A stretch of DNA of 64,000 nucleotides from Hippasteria phrygiana (lineage: Eukaryota > Echinodermata > Asteroidea > Valvatida > Goniasteridae): contig JAZGUH010000695.1 of the NCBI GenBank assembly GCA_037893225.1, positions 62,001 through 126,000 on the forward strand. Direction: 5' to 3'. Positions within the stretch are counted from its first letter, which is position 1. Every line of letters begins with the position of its first letter. Below, piece by piece: positions 50,450 through 63,700 of the stretch. The notes under the pieces are model-generated. The model was not told where the DNA came from. It ran no database searches and saw only the letters and a program-made list of their open reading frames with translations. Made by a program: the position numbers and the translations under genes.

Positions 50450-53400
50450 TGTTAACTCTAAGAAGCCGCCGATAATTGCAACATGTAGCGCCAGATCTAA
50501 GCTATCCATACATGTCAAAATTACTGAATTTGGTTGATATTTCATGCAATTATGAATGAGTAAAGCAAGTCCATACCCCAGGGAATTTGACATGCATGGA
50601 GCAATAAATAGACGGTAACATGTACACAGATGTTGGCCGGAAAGAAAATAAACATTGCGAGGTTTGAATTTTCTCCACAAGTTTTAACTCTAAGAAGCCG
50701 CCGATAATTGCAACATGTAGCGCCAGATCTAAGCTATCCATACATGTCAAAATTACTGAATTTGGTTGATATTTCATGCAATTATGAATGAGTAAAGCAA
50801 GTGATACCCTAGGGAATTTGACATGCATGGAGCAATAAATAGAAGGTAATATGCACACAGATGTTGGCCGGAAAGAAAATATGCATTGCGAGGTTTGAAT
50901 TTTCTCCACAAGTTTTAACTCTAAGAAGCCGCCGATAAATGCAACATGTAGCGCCAGATCTAAGCTATCCATACATGTCAAAATTACTGAATTTGGTTGA
51001 TATTTCATGCAATTATGAATGAGTAAAGCAAGTCCATACCCCAGGGAATTTGACAGGCATGGAGCAATAAATAGAAGGTAATATGCACACAGATGTTGGC
51101 CGGAAAGAAAATAAACATTGCGAGGTTTGAATTTTCTCCACAAGTTTTAACTCTAAGAAGCCGCCGATAATTGCAGCATGTAGCGCCAGATCTAAGCTAT
51201 CCATACATGTCAAAATTACTGTATTTGGTTGATATTTCATGCAATTATGAATGAGTAAAGCAAGTCCATACCCCAGGGAATTTGACAGGCATGGAGCAAT
51301 ACATAAAAGGTAATCTGCACACAGATGGTGGCCGGGAAGAAAATAAACATTGCGAGGTTTGAATTTTCTCCACAATTGTTAACTCTAAGAAGCCGCCGAT
51401 AATTGCAACATGTAGCGCCAGATCTAAGCTATCCATACATGTCAAAATTACTGAATTTGGTTGATATTTCATGCAATTATGAATGAGTAAAGCAAGTCCA
51501 TACCCCAGGGAATTTGACATGCATGGAGCAATAAATAGACGGTAACATGTACACAGATGTTGGCCGGAAAGAAAATAAACATTGCGAGGTTTGAATTTTC
51601 TCCACAAGTTTTAACTCTAAGAAGCCGCCGATAATTGCAACATGTAGCGCCAGATCTAAGCTATCCATACATGTCAAAATTACTGAATTTGGTTGATATT
51701 TCATGCAATTATGAATGAGTAAAGCAAGTCCATACCCTAGGGAATTTGACAGGCATGGAGCAATAAATAGAAGGTAATATGCACACAGATGTTGGCCGGA
51801 AAGAAAATAAACATTGCGAGGTTTGAATTTTCTCCACAAGTTTTAACTCTAAGAAGCCGCCGATAATTGCAACATGTAGCGCCAGATCTAAGCTATCCAT
51901 ACATGTCAAAATTACTGTATTTGGTGTATATTTCATGCAATTATGAATGAGTAAAGCAAGTCCATACCCCAGGGAATTTGACATGCATGGAGCAATAAAT
52001 AGACGGTAACATGTACACCTATGTTGGCCGGAAAGAAAAATAAACATTGCGAGGTTTGAATTTTCTCCACAAGTTTTAACTCTAAGAAGCCGCCGATAAT
52101 TGCAACATGTAGCGCCAGATCTAAGCTATCCATACATGTCAAAATTACTGAATTTGGTTGATATTTCATGCAATTATGAATGAGTAAAGCAAGTCCATAC
52201 CCTAGGGAATTTGACAGGCATGGAGCAATAAATAGAAGGTAATATGCACACTGATGTTGGCCGGAAAGAAAATAAACATTGCGAGGTTTGAATTTTCTCC
52301 ACAAGTTTTAACTCTAAGAAGCCGCCGATAATTGCAACATGTAGCGCCAGATCTAAGCTATCCATACATGTCAAAATTACTGTATTTGGTGTATATTTCA
52401 TGCAATTATGAATGAGTAAAGCAAGTCCATACCCCAGGGAATTTGACAGGCATGGAGCAATACATAAAAGGTAATCTGCACACAGATGGTGGCCGGGAAG
52501 AAAATAAACATTGCGAGGTTTGAATTTTCTCCACAAGTGTTAACTCTAAGAAGCCGCCGATAATTGCAACATGTAGCGCCAGATCTAAGCTATCCATACA
52601 TGTCAAAATAACTGAATTTGGTTGATATTTCATGCAATTATGAATGAGTAAAGCAAGTCCATACCCCAGGGAATTTGACAGGCATGGAGCAATAAATAGA
52701 AGGTAATATGCACACAGATGTTGGCCGGAAAGAAAATAAACATTGCGAGGTTTGAATTTTCTCCACAAGTTTTAACTCTAAGAAGCCGCCGATAATTGCA
52801 ACATGTAGCGCCAGATCTAAGCTATCCATACATGTCAAAATTACTGAATTTGGTTGATATTTCATGCAATTATGAATGAGTAAAGCAAGTCCATACCCCA
52901 GGGAATTTGACATGCATGGAGCAATAAATAGACGGTAACATGTACACAGATGTTGGCCGGAAAGAAAATAAACATTGCGAGGTTTGAATTTTCTCCACAA
53001 GTTTTAACTCTAAGAAGCCGCCGATAATTGCAACATGTAGCGCCAGATCTAAGCTATCCATACATGTCAAAATTACTGAATTTGGTTGATATTTCATGCA
53101 ATTATGAATGAGTAAAGCAAGTCATACCCTAGGGAATTTGACATGCATGGAGCAATAAATAGAAGGTAATATGCACACAGATGTTGGCCGGAAAGAAAAT
53201 ATACATTGCGAGGTTTGAATTTTCTCCACAAGTTTTAACTCTAAGAAGCCGCCGATAATTGCAACATGTAGCGCCAGATCTAAGCTATCCATACATGTCA
53301 AAATTACTGAATTTGGTTGATATTTCATGCAATTATGAATGAGTAAAGCAAGTCCATACCCTAGGGAATTTGACAGGCATGGAGCAATAAATAGAAGGTA

Positions 53401-54855
53401 ATATGCACACAGATGTTGGCCGGAAAGAAAATAAACATTGCGAGGTTTGAATTTTCTCCACAAGTTTTAACTCTAAGAAGCCGCCGATAATTGCAACATG
53501 TAGCGCCAGATCTAAGCTATCCATACATGTCAAAATTACTGTATTTGGTGTATATTTCATGCAATTATGAATGAGTAAAGCAAGTCCATACCCTAGGGAA
53601 TTTGACAGGCATGGAGCAATACATAAAAGGTAATCTGCACACAGATGGTGGCCGGGAAGAAAATAAACATTGCGAGGTTTGAATTTTCTCCACAAGTGTT
53701 AACTCTAAGAAGCCGCCGATAATTGCAACATGTAGCGCCAGATCTAAGCTATCCATACATGTCAAAATTACTGAATTTGGTTGATATTTCATGCAATTAT
53801 GAATGAGTAAAGCAAGTCCATACCCTAGGGAATTTGACAGGCATGGAGCAATACATAAAAGGTAATCTGCACACAGATGGTGGCCGGGAAGAAAATAAAC
53901 ATTGCGAGGTTTGAATTTTCTCCACAAGTGTTAACTCTAAGAAGCCGCCGATAATTGCAACATGTAGCGCCAGATCTAAGCTATCCATACATGTCAAAAT
54001 TACTGAATTTGGTTGATATTTCATGCAATTATGAATGAGTAAAGCAAGTCCATACCCCAGGGAATTTGACATGCATGGAGCAATAAATAGACGGTAACAT
54101 GTACACAGATGTTGGCCGGAAAGAAAATAAACATTGCGAGGTTTGAATTTTCTCCACAAGTTTTAACTCTAAGAAGCCGCCGATAATTGCAACATGTAGC
54201 GCCAGATCTAAGCTATCCATACATGTCAAAATTACTGAATTTGGTTGATATTTCATGCAATTATGAATGAGTAAAGCAAGTGATACCCTAGGGAATTTGA
54301 CATGCATGGAGCAATAAATAGAAGGTAATATGCACACAGATGTTGGCCGGAAAGAAAATATGCATTGCGAGGTTTGAATTTTCTCCACAAGTTTTAACTC
54401 TAAGAAGCCGCCGATAAATGCAACATGTAGCGCCAGATCTAAGCTATCCATACATGTCAAAATTACTGAATTTGGTTGATATTTCATGCAATTATGAATG
54501 AGTAAAGCAAGTCCATACCCCAGGGAATTTGACAGGCATGGAGCAATAAATAGAAGGTAATATGCACACAGATGTTGGCCGGAAAGAAAATAAACATTGC
54601 GAGGTTTGAATTTTCTCCACAAGTTTTAACTCTAAGAAGCCGCCGATAATTGCAGCATGTAGCGCCAGATCTAAGCTATCCATACATGTCAAAATTACTG
54701 TATTTGGTTGATATTTCATGCAATTATGAATGAGTAAAGCAAGTCCATACCCCAGGGAATTTGACAGGCATGGAGCAATACATAAAAGGTAATCTGCACA
54801 CAGATGGTGGCCGGGAAGAAAATAAACATTGCGAGGTTTGAATTTTCTCCACAAT
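50450..54855 (+). repeat. 4406-bp tandem duplication, copy 2 (19 monomers)
   Basis: This is the counterpart of 46044-50449. Because gtgatacc blocks lie near both ends of the copy, the junction also shows as a 927-bp (4-unit) repeat, 49623-50550 against 50550-51477. That is the kind of local homology an unequal crossover would have used. I noticed no internal difference between copies. Confidence 0.88.
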
Positions 54856-57741
54856 TGTTAACTCTAAGAAGCCGCCGATAATTGCAACATGTAGCGCCAG
54901 ATCTAAGCTATCCATACATGTCAAAATTACTGAATTTGGTTGATATTTCATGCAATTATGAATGAGTAAAGCAAGTCCATACCCCAGGGAATTTGACATG
55001 CATGGAGCAATAAATAGACGGTAACATGTACACAGATGTTGGCCGGAAAGAAAATAAACATTGCGAGGTTTGAATTTTCTCCACAAGTTTTAACTCTAAG
55101 AAGCCGCCGATAATTGCAACATGTAGCGCCAGATCTAAGCTATCCATACATGTCAAAATTACTGAATTTGGTTGATATTTCATGAAATTATGAATGAGTA
55201 AAGCAAGTCATACCCTAGGGAATTTGACATGCATGGAGCAATAAATAGAAGGTAATATGCACACAGATGTTGGCCGGAAAGAAAATATACATTGCGAGGT
55301 TTGAATTTTCTCCACAAGTTTTAACTCTAAGAAGCCGCCGATAATTGCAACATGTAGCGCCAGATCTAAGCTATCCATACATGTCAAAATTACTGAATTT
55401 GGTTGATATTTCATGCAATTATGAATGAGTAAAGCAAGTCCATACCCTAGGGAATTTGACAGGCATGGAGCAATAAATAGAAGGTAATATGCACACAGAT
55501 GTTGGCCGGAAAGAAAATAAACATTGCGAGGTTTGAATTTTCTCCACAAGTTTTAACTCTAAGAAACCGCCGATAATTGCAACATGTAGCGCCAGATCTA
55601 AGCTATCCATACATGTCAAAATTACTGTATTTGGTGTATATTTCATGCAATTATGAATGAGTAAAGCAAGTCCATACCCCAGGGAATTTGACATGCATGG
55701 AGCAATAAATAGACGGTAACATGTACACAGATGTTGGCCGGAAAGAAAAATAAACATTGCGAGGTTTGAATTTTCTCCACAAGTTTTAACTCTAAGAAGC
55801 CGCCGATAATTGCAACATGTAGCGCCAGATCTAAGCTATCCATACATGTCAAAATTACTGAATTTGGTTGATATTTCATGCAATTATGAATGAGTAAAGC
55901 AAGTCCATACCCCAGGGAATTTGACAGGCATGGAGCAATAAATAGAAGGTAATATGCACACTGATGTTGGCCGGAAAGAAAATAAACATTGCGAGGTTTG
56001 AATTTTCTCCACAAGTTTTAACTCTAAGAAGCCGCCGATAATTGCAACATGTAGCGCCAGATCTAAGCTATCCATACATGTCAAAATTACTGTATTTGGT
56101 GTATATTTCATGCAATTATGAATGAGTAAAGCAAGTCCATACCCCAGGGAATTTGACAGGCATGGAGCAATACATAAAAGGTAATCTGCACACAGATGGT
56201 GGCCGGGAAGAAAATAAACATTGCGAGGTTTGAATTTTCTCCACAAGTGTTAACTCTAAGAAGCCGCCGATAATTGCAACATGTAGCGCCAGATCTAAGC
56301 TATCCATACATGTCAAAATAACTGAATTTGGTTGATATTTCATGCAATTATGAATGAGTAAAGCAAGTCCATACCCCAGGGAATTTGACAGGCATGGAGC
56401 AATAAATAGAAGGTAATATGCACACAGATGTTGGCCGGAAAGAAAATAAACATTGCGAGGTTTGAATTTTCTCCACAAGTTTTAACTCTAAGAAGCCGCC
56501 GATAATTGCAACATGTAGCGCCAGATCTAAGCTATCCATACATGTCAAAATTACTGAATTTGGTTGATATTTCATGCAATTATGAATGAGTAAAGCAAGT
56601 CCATACCCCAGGGAATTTGACATGCATGGAGCAATAAATAGACGGTAACATGTACACAGATGTTGGCCGGAAAGAAAATAAACATTGCGAGGTTTGAATT
56701 TTCTCCACAAGTTTTAACTCTAAGAAGCCGCCGATAATTGCAACATGTAGCGCCAGATCTAAGCTATCCATACATGTCAAAATTACTGAATTTGGTTGAT
56801 ATTTCATGCAATTATGAATGAGTAAAGCAAGTCATACCCTAGGGAATTTGACATGCATGGAGCAATAAATAGAAGGTAATATGCACACAGATGTTGGCCG
56901 GAAAGAAAATATACATTGCGAGGTTTGAATTTTCTCCACAAGTTTTAACTCTAAGAAGCCGCCGATAATTGCAACATGTAGCGCCAGATCTAAGCTATCC
57001 ATACATGTCAAAATTACTGAATTTGGTTGATATTTCATGCAATTATGAATGAGTAAAGCAAGTCCATACCCTAGGGAATTTGACAGGCATGGAGCAATAA
57101 ATAGAAGGTAATATGCACACAGATGTTGGCCGGAAAGAAAATAAACATTGCGAGGTTTGAATTTTCTCCACAAGTTTTAACTCTAAGAAGCCGCCGATAA
57201 TTGCAACATGTAGCGCCAGATCTAAGCTATCCATACATGTCAAAATTACTGTATTTGGTGTATATTTCATGCAATTATGAATGAGTAAAGCAAGTCCATA
57301 CCCCAGGGAATTTGACATGCATGGAGCAATAAATAGACGGTAACATGTACACAGATGTTGGCCGGAAAGAAAAATAAACATTGCGAGGTTTGAATTTTCT
57401 CCACAAGTTTTAACTCTAAGAAGCCGCCGATAATTGCAACATGTAGCGCCAGATCTAAGCTATCCATACATGTCAAAATTACTGAATTTGGTTGATATTT
57501 CATGCAATTATGAATGAGTAAAGCAAGTCCATACCCTAGGGAATTTGACAGGCATGGAGCAATAAATAGAAGGTAATATGCACACAGATGTTGGCCGGAA
57601 AGAAAATAAACATTGCGAGGTTTGAATTTTCTCCACAAGTTTTAACTCTAAGAAGCCGCCGATAATTGCAACATGTAGCGCCAGATCTAAGCTATCCATA
57701 CATGTCAAAATAACTGAATTTGGTTGATATTTCATGCAATT
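54856..57741 (+). repeat. Region with a partial 7-monomer repeat, 1624-bp offset
   Basis: Units from 54958 to about 55.97 kb recur from 56582 to about 57.59 kb in the order C, D, A-type, 233-bp C. After that the copies diverge (ccccaggg with cactgatg in the first, ccctaggg with cacagatg in the second). Copy 1 has private changes catgaaatt near 55185 and aagaaaccgc near 55565. Units at 56350-57044 also match 52640-53334 at 3710 bp. Confidence 0.82.
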
Positions 57742-60700
57742 ATGAATGAGTAAAGCAAGTCCATACCCCAGGGAATTTGACATGCATGGAGCAATAAATA
57801 GACGGTAACATGTACACAGATGTTGGCCGGAAAGAAAATAAACATTGCGAGGTTTGAATTTTCTCCACAAGTTTTAACTCTAAGAAGCCGCCGATAATTG
57901 CAACATGTAGCGCCAGATCTAAGCTATCCATACATGTCAAAATTACTGAATTTGGTTGATATTTCATGCAATTATGAATGAGTAAAGCAAGTCATACCCT
58001 AGGGAATTTGACATGCATGGAGCAATAAATAGAAGGTAATATGCACACAGATGTTGGCCGGAAAGAAAATATACATTGCGAGGTTTGAATTTTCTCCACA
58101 AGTTTTAACTCTAAGAAGCCGCCGATAATTGCAACATGTAGCGCCAGATCTAAGCTATCCATACATGTCAAAATTACTGAATTTGGTTGATATTTCATGC
58201 AATTATGAATGAGTAAAGCAAGTCCATACCCCAGGGAATTTGACAGGCATGGAGCAATACATAAAAGGTAATCTGCACACAGATGGTGGCCGGGAAGAAA
58301 ATAAACATTGCGAGGTTTGAATTTTCTCCACAAGTGTTAACTCTAAGAAGCCGCCGATAATTGCAACATGTAGCGCCAGATCTAAGCTATCCATACATGT
58401 CAAAATTACTGAATTTGGTTGATATTTCATGCAATTATGAATGAGTAAAGCAAGTCTATACCCCAGGGAATTTGACAGGCATGGAGCAATAAATAGAAGG
58501 TAATATGCACACAGATGTTGGCCGGAAAGAAAATAAACATTGCGAGGTTTGAATTTTCTCCACAAGTTTTAACTCTAAGAAGCCGCCGATAATTGCAGCA
58601 TGTAGCGCCAGATCTAAGCTATCCATACATGTCAAAATTACTGTATTTGGTTTATATTTCATGCAAGTATGAATGAGTAAAGCAAGTCCATACCCCAGGG
58701 AATTTGACAGGCATGGAGCAATACATAAAAAGTAATCTGCACACAGATGGTGGCCGGGAAGAAAATAAACATTGCGAGGTTTGAATTTTCTCCACAAGTG
58801 TTAACTCTAAGAAGCCGCCGATAATTGCAACATGTAGCGCCAGATCTAAGCTATCCATACATGTCAAAATTACTGAATTTGGTTGATATTTCATGCAATT
58901 ATGAATGAGTAAAGCAAGTCCATACCCCAGGGAATTTGACAGGCATGGAGCAATAAATAGAAGGTAATATGCACACAGATGTTGTCCGGAAAGAAAATAA
59001 ACATTGCGAGGTTTGAATTTTCTCCACAAGTTTTAACTCTAAGAAGCCGCCGATAATTGCAACATGTAGCGCCAGATCTAAGCTATCCATACATGTCAAA
59101 ATTACTGTATTTGGTGTATATTTCATGCAATTATGAATGAGTAAAGCAAGTCCATACCCCAGGGAATTTGACAGGCATGGAGCAATACATAAAAGGTAAT
59201 CTGCACACAGATGGTGGCCGGGAAGAAAATAAACATTGCGAGGTTTGAATTTTCTCCACAAGTTTTAACTCTAAGAAGCCGCCGATAATTGCAGCATGTA
59301 GCGCCAGATCTAAGCTATCCATACATGTCAAAATTACTGTATTTGGTTTATATTTCATGCAAGTATGAATGAGTAAAGCAAGTCCATACCCCAGGGAATT
59401 TGACAGGCATGGAGCAATACATAAAAAGTAATCTGCACACAGATGGTGGCCGGGAAGAAAATAAACATTGCGAGGTTTGAATTTTCTCCACAAGTGTTAA
59501 CTCTAAGAAGCCGCCGATAATTGCAACATGTAGCGCCAGATCTAAGCTATCCATACATGTCAAAATTACTGAATTTGGTTGATATTTCATGCAATTATGA
59601 ATGAGTAAAGCAAGTCCATACCCCAGGGAATTTGACAGGCATGGAGCAATAAATAGAAGGTAATATGCACACAGATGTTGTCCGGAAAGAAAATAAACAT
59701 TGCGAGGTTTGAATTTTCTCCACAAGTTTTAACTCTAAGAAGCAGCCGATAATTGCAGCATGTAGCGCCAGATCTAAGCTATCCATACATGTCAAAATTA
59801 CTGTATTTGGTTTATATTTCATGCAATTATGAATGAGTAAAGCAAGTCCATACCCCAGGGAATTTGACATGCATGGAGCAATAAATAGACGGTAACATGT
59901 ACACAGATGTTGGCCGGAAAGAAAATAAACATTGCGAGGTTTGAATTTTCTCCACAAGTTTTAACTCTAAGAAGCCGCCGATAATTGCAACATGTAGCGC
60001 CAGATCTAAGCTATCCATACATGTCAAAATTACTGAATTTGGTTGATATTTCATGCAATTATGAATGAGTAAAGCAAGTCATACCCTAGGGAATTTGACA
60101 TGCATGGAGCAATAAATAGAAGGTAATATGCACACAGATGTTGGCCGGAAAGAAAATATACATTGCGAGGTTTGAATTTTCTCCACAAGTTTTAACTCTA
60201 AGAAGCCGCCGATAATTGCAACATGTAGCGCCAGATCTAAGCTATCCATACATGTCAAAATAACTGAATTTGGTTGATATTTCATGCAATTATGAATGAG
60301 TAAAGCAAGTCCATACCCCAGGGAATTTGACATGCATGGAGCAATAAATAGACGGTAACATGTACACAGATGTTGGCCGGAAAGAAAATAAACATTGCGA
60401 GGTTTGAATTTTCTCCACAAGTTTTAACTCTAAGAAGCCGCCGATAATTGCAACATGTAGCGCCAGATCTAAGCTATCCATACATGTCAAAATTACTGAA
60501 TTTGGTTGATATTTCATGCAATTATGAATGAGTAAAGCAAGTCATACCCTAGGGAATTTGACATGCATGGAGCAATAAATAGAAGGTAATATGCACACAG
60601 ATGTTGGCCGGAAAGAAAATATACATTGCGAGGTTTGAATTTTCTCCACAAGTTTTAACTCTAAGAAGCCGCCGATAATTGCAACATGTAGCGCCAGATC

Positions 60701-63700
60701 TAAGCTATCCATACATGTCAAAATTACTGAATTTGGTTGATATTTCATGCAATTATGAATGAGTAAAGCAAGTCCATACCCCAGGGAATTTGACAGGCAT
60801 GGAGCAATACATAAAAGGTAATCTGCACACAGATGGTGGCCGGGAAGAAAATAAACATTGCGAGGTTTGAATTTTCTCCACAAGTGTTAACTCTAAGAAG
60901 CCGCCGATAATTGCAACATGTAGCGCCAGATCTAAGCTATCCATACATGTCAAAATTACTGAATTTGGTTGATATTTCATGCAATTATGAATGAGTAAAG
61001 CAAGTCTATACCCCAGGGAATTTGACAGGCATGGAGCAATAAATAGAAGGTAATATGCACACAGATGTTGGCCGGAAAGAAAATAAACATTGCGAGGTTT
61101 GAATTTTCTCCACAAGTTTTAACTCTAAGAAGCCGCCGATAATTGCAGCATGTAGCGCCAGATCTAAGCTATCCATACATGTCAAAATTACTGTATTTGG
61201 TTTATATTTCATGCAAGTATGAATGAGTAAAGCAAGTCCATACCCCAGGGAATTTGACAGGCATGGAGCAATACATAAAAAGTAATCTGCACACAGATGG
61301 TGGCCGGGAAGAAAATAAACATTGCGAGGTTTGAATTTTCTCCACAAGTGTTAACTCTAAGAAGCCGCCGATAATTGCAACATGTAGCGCCAGATCTAAG
61401 CTATCCATACATGTCAAAATTACTGAATTTGGTTGATATTTCATGCAATTATGAATGAGTAAAGCAAGTCCATACCCCAGGGAATTTGACAGGCATGGAG
61501 CAATAAATAGAAGGTAATATGCACACAGATGTTGTCCGGAAAGAAAATAAACATTGCGAGGTTTGAATTTTCTCCACAAGTTTTAACTCTAAGAAGCCGC
61601 CGATAATTGCAACATGTAGCGCCAGATCTAAGCTATCCATACATGTCAAAATTACTGTATTTGGTGTATATTTCATGCAATTATGAATGAGTAAAGCAAG
61701 TCCATACCCCAGGGAATTTGACAGGCATGGAGCAATACATAAAAGGTAATCTGCACACAGATGGTGGCCGGGAAGAAAATAAACATTGCGAGGTTTGAAT
61801 TTTCTCCACAAGTGTTAACTCTAAGAAGCCGCCGATAATTGCAACATGTAGCGCTAGATCTAAGCTATCCATACATGTCAAAATTACTGAATTTGGTTGA
61901 TATTTCATGCAATTATGAATGAGTAAAGCAAGTCTATACCCCAGGGAATTTGACAGGCATGGAGCAATAAATAGAAGGTAATATGCACACAGATGTTGGC
62001 CGGAAAGAAAATAAACATTGCGAGGTTTGAATTTTCTCCACAAGTTTTAACTCTAAGAAGCCGCCGATAATTGCAGCATGTAGCGCCAGATCTAAGCTAT
62101 CCATACATGTCAAAATTACTGTATTTGGTTTATATTTCATGCAAGTATGAATGAGTAAAGCAAGTCCATACCCCAGGGAATTTGACAGGCATGGAGCAAT
62201 ACATAAAAAGTAATCTGCACACAGATGGTGGCCGGGAAGAAAATAAACATTGCGAGGTTTGAATTTTCTCCACAAGTGTTAACTCTAAGAAGCCGCCGAT
62301 AATTGCAACATGTAGCGCCAGATCTAAGCTATCCATACATGTCAAAATTACTGAATTTGGTTGATATTTCATGCAATTATGAATGAGTAAAGCAAGTCCA
62401 TACCCCAGGGAATTTGACAGGCATGGAGCAATAAATAGAAGGTAATATGCACACAGATGTTGTCCGGAAAGAAAATAAACATTGCGAGGTTTGAATTTTC
62501 TCCACAAGTTTTAACTCTAAGAAGCAGCCGATAATTGCAGCATGTAGCGCCAGATCTAAGCTATCCATACATGTCAAAATTACTGTATTTGGTTTATATT
62601 TCATGCAATTATGAATGAGTAAAGCAAGTCCATACCCCAGGGAATTTGACATGCATGGAGCAATAAATAGACGGTAACATGTACACAGATGTTGGCCGGA
62701 AAGAAAATAAACATTGCGAGGTTTGAATTTTCTCCACAAGTTTTAACTCTAAGAAGCCGCCGATAATTGCAACATGTAGCGCCAGATCTAAGCTATCCAT
62801 ACATGTCAAAATTACTGAATTTGGTTGATATTTCATGCAATTATGAATGAGTAAAGCAAGTCATACCCTAGGGAATTTGACATGCATGGAGCAATAAATA
62901 GAAGGTAATATGCACACAGATGTTGGCCGGAAAGAAAATATACATTGCGAGGTTTGAATTTTCTCCACAAGTTTTAACTCTAAGAAGCCGCCGATAATTG
63001 CAACATGTAGCGCCAGATCTAAGCTATCCATACATGTCAAAATTACTGAATTTGGTTGATATTTCATGCAATTATGAATGAGTAAAGCAAGTCATACCCC
63101 AGGGAATTTGACAGGCATGGAGCAATAAATAGAAGGTAATATGCACACAGATGTTGGCCGGAAAGAAAATAAACATTGCGAGGTTTGAATTTTCTCCACA
63201 AGTTTTAACTCTAAGAAGCCGCCGATAATTGCAACATGTAGCGCCAGATCTAAGCTATCCATACATGTCAAAATTACTGTATTTGGTGTATATTTCATGC
63301 AATTATGAATGAGTAAAGCAAGTCCATACCCCAGGGAATTTGACAGGCATGGAGCAATACATAAAAGGTAATCTGCACACAGATGGTGGCCGGGAAGAAA
63401 ATAAACATTGCGAGGTTTGAATTTTCTCCACAAGTGTTAACTCTAAGAAGCCGCCGATAATTGCAACATGTAGCGCTAGATCTAAGCTATCCATACATGT
63501 CAAAATTACTGAATTTGGTTGATATTTCATGCAATTATGAATGAGTAAAGCAAGTCTATACCCCAGGGAATTTGACAGGCATGGAGCAATAAATAGAAGG
63601 TAATATGCACACAGATGTTGGCCGGAAAGAAAATAAACATTGCGAGGTTTGAATTTTCTCCACAAGTTTTAACTCTAAGAAGCCGCCGATAATTGCAGCA

